Positions 1-6,196 of a stretch of DNA of 9,581 nt are shown in pieces; the first letter of the stretch is position 1; the number at the start of each line of letters is the position of its first letter. Origin of the DNA: Granulicella sp. UBA5172. GTDB taxonomy: Bacteria; Acidobacteriota; Terriglobia; Terriglobales; Acidobacteriaceae. Under the pieces are notes generated by a model, which saw only the letters and a list, made by a program, of their open reading frames with translations, did no database searches and was not told where the DNA came from. A program made the position numbers and the translations under genes. The DNA is taken from assembly GCA_002413385.1 (NCBI GenBank), contig DHWW01000294.1, positions 8,055-17,635 on the forward strand, in the 5' to 3' direction.

Positions 1-134
1 GGTGGAGGGGTTGAGCAGTATTGATCGGGATAGGGGCGACGAAAGATGAGGACTTGACAAGCGTCTGACCGTTCCTGCAATATTGTCCCCGGTTTTCCAT
101 CAGCATAAAGACAAACGTTTGTCTAGACCTGCAC
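1..134 (+). promoter_or_regulatory. Upstream control region of the TonB-dependent receptor
   Basis: No gene is supported here. A perfect consensus -35 hexamer TTGACA lies at 54-59, but its partner is poor (CAATAT at 78-83, spacing 18). An alternative is TTGTCC at 83-88 with CATAAA at 104-109, spacing 15, which would put the operator palindrome (109-124) on the transcription start. In either case the palindrome is downstream of or overlapping the promoter, which fits repression. The exact promoter is uncertain. Confidence 0.35.
109..125. promoter_or_regulatory. Predicted LacI-family operator 1 (receptor gene)
   Basis: The sequence AGACAAACGTTTGTCT at 109-124 is a perfect 16-bp palindrome with a central CG, the form typical of LacI-family operators; its AAACGTTT centre is shared with the E. 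coli PurR box. The 17 bases 109-125 match 6078-6094 upstream of the GH3 gene at 16 positions. A LacI-family gene lies between the two targets, so it is the obvious candidate ligand. The site is 52 bases before the preferred ATG of the receptor gene. Binding is inferred. Confidence 0.8.
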
Positions 135-166
135 ATGGTTGAACTGGACGGCAGTAGTAGGAATTT

Positions 167-172
167 GGGAGG
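167..172 (+). promoter_or_regulatory. Ribosome binding site that decides the receptor start
   Basis: GGGAGG lies four bases before the ATG at 177. The upstream in-frame ATG at 135 has no such sequence, and it would add 14 mostly polar residues in front of a clean signal peptide. This supports ATG 177. Confidence 0.7.
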
Positions 173-176
173 CATT

Positions 177-3100
177 ATGAAGTTAAAGTGGTCAATCTTT
201 AGGATGATTGCCGTCGCGGTGATCGGGGTTCTGGGGCTGGGCAGCGCCTATGCACAGAGCACGAACTCGGGCGACATCCGCGGTACGGTGACGGACTCGA
301 CAGGAGCTTTGCTGCCGGGCGTGACGGTCACCGTGACGAACAACAATACGGGGGTGACGAAGACTCTTGTCACCAATGACGCGGGACTGTATGACACCTC
401 ATCGATCGTGGTTGGCAACTACAAGCTCACGTTTGAGAAGACGGGTTTTGCGAAGTTTGAGCGGTCCTCGGTTACGTTGCAGGTTGGAACGTCGGCGGTA
501 AATGCGGCGCTGAAGGTTGGGTCGACGAGCCAGGAAGTCGTGGTGAATACCGACATTCCGCTGCTGACGACGGAGACGGGTGAACAGTCGACGACGCTTG
601 AGGCGAAGGCGATGGCGGCTCTGCCAAACGTAGGGCAGACCTGGGAGAACTTTGCAATTCTGATTCCGGGATCTTCCGGTACGACGGGCGGTTCGCAGGG
701 TTCGACGAATCCTGGACAGGAAATTTCAGCGAACGGCAATCTGCCGTATAGCAACGTGCTGGCAGATGGTACGACGAGCACGCTGTCTCACAGCGCCAAT
801 GCGGACACCACTGTTTTTGAAGATGTAGCCGAAGTACAGATTTCGACGTCTGCTTTCTCCGCGCAGTACGGCATTGGCGGCATCATTTTCAACCAGATCA
901 GCAAGGGTGGAACCAGCCAGTTTCATGGCAGCGCGTATGAGTACATGAAGAACGATGACTTCAACGCGAAGAACTATCTGTTCTACGGGAACACCGCGGG
1001 CATACCTCATTTGCGGTACAACAACTTCGGCGGCACGATTGGTGGACCGATCCTGAAGAAGAAGGCGTTCTTCTTCTTCAACTACGATCAAACGGTCCAG
1101 CATGGCAGCAGCTCGGGTACCAACAGTATTCCGACGACCCAGGTGATGGCGGGCGATTTCACGGGACAACCGCTGATCTACGATCCGACCACGCAGACGA
1201 TTGCGCATGATTCGGCGGGTAATCCCTATCCAGTGCGGCAGTCCTTTCTGAGTGAGTATGGGACCAACGCAGTACCGGTGGCGCTGCAGGACAAGGTTGC
1301 ACAGAACTTCCAGAAGTTCTACCCGACACCGACCAACCACATTGCTGGAGGGCAGTTCCTTCCGGGCAACAACAACAACGGGATTATCCAGAATAACTTC
1401 TACGCGCAACTAGCAAGCAGCAATCCGTACAAGAAGTACTTTGGCCGGTTGGACTATGACATCACGCAGCACAACCGTTTCACGGCTTCGGTAACGACGC
1501 GTGACAACCCGGCGTTCTTTCCAAACACTGTCTCGGCGTGCCCTGTCGGTTGCCAGAACGGCGATGTGGAGAGCTATAACTCAGAGGTTTCTGACGTCTG
1601 GACCATCAACTCGAACACGATCAACGAAGCTCGATTCGGCTATACATATCAGGGCAATTTTTACGTGGATATGGCACTGGGCAAGGGCTATGCGGCCGCG
1701 TTGGGCTGGCAAGCAGCCAAGGCAGATGACTTCCCGGCGATCCAATTCATCACGAATTATCCGTACGCCTGGGTTCAGCCCAGCAGCAATTCTGTCTACA
1801 AGGAGCATGTCTTCGATCCTTCTGACGTAGTGACGATGATTCGCGGCAAGCATGTTCTCCACTTCGGTGGCGAGGTGCAGTTCGCGCGCGATGATTCCAC
1901 GGCATGGGGTAACACCAACGCAGGAGCCTACCAGTTCTCGGGCCAGTATACGCAGAACTGGGCGGTTGATCCGGGGACGGGAAAAGCATCTCCTAATGGA
2001 GCATCGGGAGCAGACTATGCTGACTTCCTGTTAGGTGAGGCACAGAATTGGAACGCCGCTGTTTCTCCTGAGTACGGTGCTCGTTTGAAGAGCCCGCAGA
2101 TGTTTGTGCAGGACGACTACAAGATCAGGCCAAACCTGACGCTTAATGTGGGTGTGCGCTACCAGATTCGTCATGGATGGAGTGAGATTCATGGCAATGA
2201 GGCAGTCTTCGATCCGACGGTCATGAATCCTGCGACCAATACGCTGGGTGCCTACTGGTATGGCAGCACGAAGGCAAACGGGCGCGGATCACTGGAGGAC
2301 ACAACGTTCTCGACGGTTCTGCCTCGTCTTGGCTTCGCGTATCTACCGGTCCCTACGATGACGATTCGCGGCGGTTTTGGGCTGTACGCCTATAACCTGA
2401 GCCTCGATACGTATGGCGGCGGTATGGGTGCGGCAGTCAGCAGCTCGGGCAGCATCTCTGATCAGACCAACGGTCTTAATCCGATCACGATCCTGAGTGG
2501 AACGGGCACGAACTTCCAGACCGGCAACCCACTTCCTTACACAGCGGCTTCGACGGATCCGACCAGATTCAATGGACAGAATGTGACGTACACGCAATTT
2601 CACACACCTGATCCAAAGATCTACCAGTGGAACTTGTCGACGCAGACGGAAATCGGAACCAACATGGAGTTTGAGGTCGCTTATGTCGCGAGCCATGGAT
2701 TCAACCTCAACTTTCCAACCAGCCTGAACCAGGTTCCGCTGCAGGACCTTTCTCCAAACGATAAGGCCTTCCGTCCGTACCCCCAATATGGGGGCATTAG
2801 CGGGAGCACGAACAACGGAATCTCCAACTACAACTCGTTGCAGGTGACGGTACAGCGGCGTTTGTCTGCCGGTCTGGCGTTCAACTTCAACTACACCTGG
2901 TCACACTTCCTGGACGATGCCGATTCTTCGGGATGGGGGAGCCGTGCGGGCCCGCAGCCTTACCAGATCGCAAACAATCCTGGAGCGAACTACAGCAACT
3001 CGAACTTCGATGTCCGCAACGCCTTCAAGGGCAACGCGGTTTATCAGCTGCCGTTCGGCATGGGGAGACAGTACCTCAACCATAACTACCTGCTCGATAA

Positions 3101-3590
3101 GCTTGTTGGCGGATATGAAGTATCGACCACCATTCAACTCACGAGCGGCAATCCGTTCACGGTAACGACAAGTGCGAACAGCTATGCGCAGGCCGGATCT
3201 GTGTTCCCGAACTATTCGGGAGTGTCGCCCCGACCAGTTCATGGTCGTTCCATCCAGGAGTGGTACAACCCGGCAGCCTTTACGTTGCCGGCTAATGGAA
3301 CGTTCGGCAATGTAAGACGGAACAGCCTCTACGGACCGGGGATCGAGCTGGTGAATTTGTCCGCCGGCAAGTATTTTGACATCTACAAGAATGTCAAATT
3401 GCAGATTCGTGGAGATGCCACCAATGCGTTCAACCATCCCAGCTTCGGCTTCCCGTCGACGAATCTGTCGACCGGCAGCCTGACGCCGGGACAAGCCTAT
3501 CCGGAGAACCTCTTCAAGGGTAAGCAGATCAATGGGAGATTGCAGGGCGGTGGACGCGTTGTGCAGCTTGGCGCTCGTCTGGAGTTCTAA
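177..3590 (+). CDS. Oar-like TonB-dependent outer-membrane receptor with carboxypeptidase-regulatory-like domain
   Basis: This 1137-residue protein is probably a TonB-dependent transporter in the outer membrane. Residues 1-26 form a signal peptide (MKLK start, hydrophobic core, AYA before QS). Residues about 31-115 are a carboxypeptidase-regulatory-like beta-sandwich (GDIRGTVTDSTGALLPGV, then NDAGLYD). A plug follows, with the segment FSAQYGIGGIIFNQISKGG and then the family hallmark FGGTIGGPI plus an aromatic FFFFNYD run near residues 283-303. The remainder is beta-barrel, ending in LGARLEF with the usual terminal aromatic residue. The length is normal for acidobacterial Oar-like receptors. 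No clear TonB box was found. The substrate is not visible in the sequence; a shared operator with a GH3 glycosidase suggests an oligosaccharide. An alternative start at 135 has no ribosome binding site. The gene is closed by the hairpin at 3607-3640. Confidence 0.93.
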   Translation: MKLKWSIFRMIAVAVIGVLGLGSAYAQSTNSGDIRGTVTDSTGALLPGVTVTVTNNNTGVTKTLVTNDAGLYDTSSIVVGNYKLTFEKTGFAKFERSSVTLQVGTSAVNAALKVGSTSQEVVVNTDIPLLTTETGEQSTTLEAKAMAALPNVGQTWENFAILIPGSSGTTGGSQGSTNPGQEISANGNLPYSNVLADGTTSTLSHSANADTTVFEDVAEVQISTSAFSAQYGIGGIIFNQISKGGTSQFHGSAYEYMKNDDFNAKNYLFYGNTAGIPHLRYNNFGGTIGGPILKKKAFFFFNYDQTVQHGSSSGTNSIPTTQVMAGDFTGQPLIYDPTTQTIAHDSAGNPYPVRQSFLSEYGTNAVPVALQDKVAQNFQKFYPTPTNHIAGGQFLPGNNNNGIIQNNFYAQLASSNPYKKYFGRLDYDITQHNRFTASVTTRDNPAFFPNTVSACPVGCQNGDVESYNSEVSDVWTINSNTINEARFGYTYQGNFYVDMALGKGYAAALGWQAAKADDFPAIQFITNYPYAWVQPSSNSVYKEHVFDPSDVVTMIRGKHVLHFGGEVQFARDDSTAWGNTNAGAYQFSGQYTQNWAVDPGTGKASPNGASGADYADFLLGEAQNWNAAVSPEYGARLKSPQMFVQDDYKIRPNLTLNVGVRYQIRHGWSEIHGNEAVFDPTVMNPATNTLGAYWYGSTKANGRGSLEDTTFSTVLPRLGFAYLPVPTMTIRGGFGLYAYNLSLDTYGGGMGAAVSSSGSISDQTNGLNPITILSGTGTNFQTGNPLPYTAASTDPTRFNGQNVTYTQFHTPDPKIYQWNLSTQTEIGTNMEFEVAYVASHGFNLNFPTSLNQVPLQDLSPNDKAFRPYPQYGGISGSTNNGISNYNSLQVTVQRRLSAGLAFNFNYTWSHFLDDADSSGWGSRAGPQPYQIANNPGANYSNSNFDVRNAFKGNAVYQLPFGMGRQYLNHNYLLDKLVGGYEVSTTIQLTSGNPFTVTTSANSYAQAGSVFPNYSGVSPRPVHGRSIQEWYNPAAFTLPANGTFGNVRRNSLYGPGIELVNLSAGKYFDIYKNVKLQIRGDATNAFNHPSFGFPSTNLSTGSLTPGQAYPENLFKGKQINGRLQGGGRVVQLGARLEF

Positions 3591-3606
3591 TTCATTCACA
3601 GCAACC

Positions 3607-3640
3607 CGAAGGGACGGCCTCTGGTCGTCCCTTCGTCTTT
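3607..3640 (+). terminator. Rho-independent terminator after the receptor gene
   Basis: A perfect 10-bp stem (CGAAGGGACG at 3607-3616 pairing with CGTCCCTTCG at 3626-3635) can extend inward by two G-C pairs and one G-U pair to a TCT triloop. The short T-rich tail TCTTT follows. It lies 16 bases after the receptor stop and ends before the TPR gene, so the TPR gene is probably transcribed at a lower level or from its own promoter. The T tract is short, so termination may be partial. Confidence 0.8.
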
Positions 3641-3656
3641 AAAGAGCGGATACGGA

Positions 3657-4859
3657 ATGAGTATGATTCAAGGTGTTATGCGCTTAGCAAAGTACTACGG
3701 CCTTACGGCGGCCCTGTGTATTGCAACTGTTTCGTGTGTGGGGCAGACGATCTCGTCGCAGCAGAGCGAGCTTGCTCGCCATGAGCGCCTGGCGCAGCAG
3801 TATTTGAGCCAGCGAGAGCCGGCGAAGGCTATCCCGGAACTGCAGGCGGTGGTCGCGCTGGACCCGAAGAATATGGACGCTCGGGCGAATCTGGGCGTGC
3901 TGCTGTTCTTCCGTGGGGAGTACGACAAGGCGCTGCCGGAGCTGCGCGCGGCGATTGCGATGAAGCCGGACCTTTGGAAGATTCGGTCGCTGCTGGGGAT
4001 GGCGGAGCGGCGAACGGCGGATGAGCAGCAGGGACGAAGTGATTTGGAGGCTGCCTATCCGCATATTGACGAAGAGAAGCTGAAGATTGAAGTCGGCCTC
4101 GATCTTATTGAGGGCTACGCGGCGACGGATGATCTAAACAAGGCGGCGGATGTGATTGCAGCGCTGCTGAAGCTGAGGCCAACCGATCCGAGCCTGCTGT
4201 ACACGTCGTACCGGATCCACTCAAGCCTGATGGCCGAGTCATTGCTGAGCTTGTCGTTGGTGGCGCCGGATTCGGCGCAGTTGCACCAGGCGATTGCCCA
4301 TGAACTGCAGCGGACGCAGGACCTAGCAGGGACGATCAGGAATCTGCGTAAGGCGCTGGCGCTGGATCCAAATCTTCCGGGAATTCATTTTGAACTGGCT
4401 GAGGCGCTGCATGCTTCTGACGATCAGCGGCTGCATGCAGAGGCAGAGGAGCAGTACAAGCTTGCGGTCGAGACGAATCCGAGCGATCCCAAGGCTGCTA
4501 GTCGGATGGGTGATATTGAGGTGGAGAAGGGCGATCTGGATGCGGGTGAGGCGTACTACCGGCGGGCGCTGAAGCTTGAGCCAAATTACGCGGATGCGAC
4601 GATCGGCCTGGCGAATGTGCTCTCGGAAAACGGAGACCCGGTAGCAGCGCAACCGCTGCTGGAGAAGGTGATTGCCGCAGATCCTACGAATGATCTTGCA
4701 CACTTTCGGCTCAGTGCTGTCTATCGGAAACTGCATCGCACGGATGATATGCAGCGGGAACTCGACGCTTATAAGAAATACAAGGACATGCGTGAGAAGC
4801 TGAAGACGATCTACCAGAAGATGAGTGCCGACACTGCCGTGAAAGATCCAGCGAAATAG
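3657..4859 (+). CDS. Exported tetratricopeptide-repeat protein
   Basis: This 400-residue protein has a hydrophobic N-terminal export signal (YYGLTAALCIATVSCVG). The cysteine in VSC only loosely resembles a lipobox, so lipoprotein status is uncertain. The rest is alpha-helical TPR repeats: clear units include AKAIPELQAVVALDPKN, YDKALPELRAAIAMKPD, GTIRNLRKALALDPNLPG and DAGEAYYRRALKLEPNYAD, with further divergent copies. The tail (DAYKKYKDMREKLKTIYQK) is charged and helical. TPR proteins act as protein-binding scaffolds; no catalytic motif is seen. It follows the receptor by 66 bases, across a terminator, and converges on the LacI gene with a 26-base gap. A role as envelope accessory to the receptor is inferred. 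The start is uncertain: ATGs at 3657, 3663 and 3678 are all in frame with weak ribosome binding sites, and all keep the signal peptide. Confidence 0.85.
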   Translation: MSMIQGVMRLAKYYGLTAALCIATVSCVGQTISSQQSELARHERLAQQYLSQREPAKAIPELQAVVALDPKNMDARANLGVLLFFRGEYDKALPELRAAIAMKPDLWKIRSLLGMAERRTADEQQGRSDLEAAYPHIDEEKLKIEVGLDLIEGYAATDDLNKAADVIAALLKLRPTDPSLLYTSYRIHSSLMAESLLSLSLVAPDSAQLHQAIAHELQRTQDLAGTIRNLRKALALDPNLPGIHFELAEALHASDDQRLHAEAEEQYKLAVETNPSDPKAASRMGDIEVEKGDLDAGEAYYRRALKLEPNYADATIGLANVLSENGDPVAAQPLLEKVIAADPTNDLAHFRLSAVYRKLHRTDDMQRELDAYKKYKDMREKLKTIYQKMSADTAVKDPAK

Positions 4860-4885
4860 TTGCGCGAGCTTAGCGGGAGACGGAG

Positions 4886-5962
4886 TTAATGCGGTCGTTT
4901 CGTGGAAGGCTCGTGTCGCAGCGGTGCCGTGGACTCACGCACAATCAACTTCGGCTCCAACTCGATCAACGGGGGCAGAGATTCGTGGGCAAGACGGCGG
5001 AGGAGAGCAGCCGCTGCCGTGCTTCCCATGAGCTTGAGGGGTTGTCGAATGGTGGTGAGGCTGGGGACCTGGTAGGAAGCTGACTCAATGTCATCGAAGC
5101 CAACGATGGAGACATCGCGGGGGACGTTGAGACCGGAGTCGTGGAGTGCGCGGATGCTACCCATTGCGGCGATGTCGTTGAAGCATAGGATCGCGGTGAA
5201 CTTCTGGCGGGCCTCAAGGAGATCGTGGATGCCGGGGTAGCTGATCTCCGGGGAGGTGGAATCCTTGGCCAGCTGAATGGTGAGGCGCCGATCCATGGCC
5301 AGACCGAGATCGCTGGCGACCTGCATGGTGGCGGCCCAGCGAAGCTCTGTATCGGTGCTGACAGACTGCCCCTTCATGAAGACGATTTTGCGATGACCGA
5401 GATCGTAGAGGTGTTGCAGCGCGAGGCGCGCAGCGAGTTCATGATCGAGGACGACATTGGTGATGTCGGGCAAGGTGGTGTGGCCGGCGATCAGGACGGT
5501 TGGCAGCGGGAGAGGATCGATGAGCTTGGTGTCGATGGCGAGAATGCCATCAACGCCGCGGGCCTGGAGCAGTGCTGGATACTCGGTGATGAGGTTCTGC
5601 TTGTGCCGGTGATGGACGGTGAAGTAGAAGTAGCCTTCTTCCATCAGCAGATCGCCGATGCCGGAGAGTACCTGCGAGTGATAGCCCTCGCCGAGTACGG
5701 GGAGAAGGATGCCGATGCTTCGCATGGGCTTGCCCAGCAACGAGCGGGCGATCATGTTGGGTTTGTAGTTGAATTCGGCGGCGGCGGCGCGAATGCGCTG
5801 GCGGGTCGGCTCTGGAATCGAGCGGCCGGGCGTGTCATTGAGAACGAATGAGATGGTGGAGGGACTTAGATTGAGGTGCCGTGCTAAATCCTTGAGGCTT
5901 ACCCGGCGTGGGCGATGGCCAGGTGATTTAGCAGAGGGGTCGTTCGCATCTCGCATAGCCAT
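4886..5962 (-). CDS. LacI-family transcriptional repressor
   Basis: This 358-residue regulator has the full LacI/PurR layout. The helix-turn-helix is at residues 21-42 (VSLKDLARHL, then SPSTISFVLN). A hinge helix containing IARSL is at about 70-76; its leucine 75 corresponds to the PurR leucine that inserts into the central CG step of the operator. The sugar-binding periplasmic-binding-protein-like domain runs from about 83 to 345, with the family signatures CFNDIAAMGS (260-269), VPRDVSIVGFDD (280-291) and PSLTTIRQP (300-308). The basic N-terminal extension is about 20 residues. It is divergent from the GH3 gene, and identical operator cores lie before that gene and before the receptor gene, so it probably controls both and may control itself. 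The effector is unknown; a mono- or disaccharide released by the GH3 enzyme is the natural guess. A second in-frame ATG lies two codons downstream; neither has a strong ribosome binding site. Confidence 0.95.
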   Translation of the reverse strand: MAMRDANDPSAKSPGHRPRRVSLKDLARHLNLSPSTISFVLNDTPGRSIPEPTRQRIRAAAAEFNYKPNMIARSLLGKPMRSIGILLPVLGEGYHSQVLSGIGDLLMEEGYFYFTVHHRHKQNLITEYPALLQARGVDGILAIDTKLIDPLPLPTVLIAGHTTLPDITNVVLDHELAARLALQHLYDLGHRKIVFMKGQSVSTDTELRWAATMQVASDLGLAMDRRLTIQLAKDSTSPEISYPGIHDLLEARQKFTAILCFNDIAAMGSIRALHDSGLNVPRDVSIVGFDDIESASYQVPSLTTIRQPLKLMGSTAAAALLRRLAHESLPPLIELEPKLIVRESTAPLRHEPSTKRPH

Positions 5963-6068
5963 GAATGTACGCTCTGATCAGCATAGCAAGACCGGAATGT
6001 TCTACAGGGCGGGACTGCAAAATAATAGGCATGCAGAGGGTCGTTGAGGCGCTTCGTTCGTCGAAGAG

Positions 6069-6098
6069 TAGACAGCGAAACAAACGTTTGTCTACAAT
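6069..6098 (+). promoter_or_regulatory. Predicted sigma-70-type promoter of the GH3 gene
   Basis: TAGACA at 6069-6074 matches the -35 consensus at five of six positions. TACAAT at 6093-6098 matches the -10 consensus at five of six, with an 18-base spacer. The operator palindrome fills most of that spacer, so a bound repressor would block RNA polymerase directly. Transcription would start near 6105. Confidence 0.6.
6078..6094. promoter_or_regulatory. Predicted LacI-family operator 2 (GH3 gene)
   Basis: ACAAACGTTTGT at 6080-6091 is a perfect 12-bp palindrome. The 17 bases 6078-6094 differ from operator 1 at only one position. The site also sits within a wider inverted repeat: GTAGACA at 6068-6074 and TGTCTAC at 6089-6095. 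It lies between the -35 and -10 elements of the GH3 promoter. Confidence 0.8.
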
Positions 6099-6185
6099 AT
6101 CTCTACTCTGTTGGCCGCAAAATCAGTTCCCTGAATTGCGCGACTGTCTTTTCTTGAGGACGCAGCGGATGAAATGCAAGAACCT

Positions 6186-6190
6186 GGAGA
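6186..6190 (+). promoter_or_regulatory. Ribosome binding site supporting the TTG start of the GH3 gene
   Basis: GGAGA ends six bases before TTG 6197, close to ideal spacing. No ATG or GTG lies in this frame between the in-frame stop at 6170-6172 and TTG 6197. The next in-frame ATG (6227) would remove the basic n-region of the signal peptide. Confidence 0.65.
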
Positions 6191-6196
6191 TCTGCT

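Larger units (their letters stand above)
5963..6196. promoter_or_regulatory. Divergent control region between lacI-type gene and GH3 gene
   Basis: This 234-base region separates two divergent genes and contains no supported gene. It holds the GH3 promoter and operator 2 (6069-6098), followed by an untranslated leader of roughly 90 bases. On the minus strand, TATTAT at 6022-6027 is a possible -10 element for the repressor gene, with no convincing -35 element. Operator 2 lies 115 bases upstream of the repressor start, so autoregulation is possible but not shown. Confidence 0.6.

Noticed and set aside
135..176. Fourteen-residue N-terminal extension of the receptor from ATG 135
   Set aside because: It has no ribosome binding site, begins only 11 bases after the operator palindrome, and would bury the signal peptide behind polar residues.
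321..336. Inverted-repeat-like stretch GTGACGGTCACCGTGAC within the receptor gene
   Set aside because: It encodes alternating Val-Thr of a beta-strand; the symmetry follows from GTG/GTC and ACG/ACC codons.
5225..5851. Plus-strand open frame of 208 codons opposite the LacI gene
   Set aside because: It is a shadow of the regulator, whose HTH and sugar-binding motifs are clear on the other strand.
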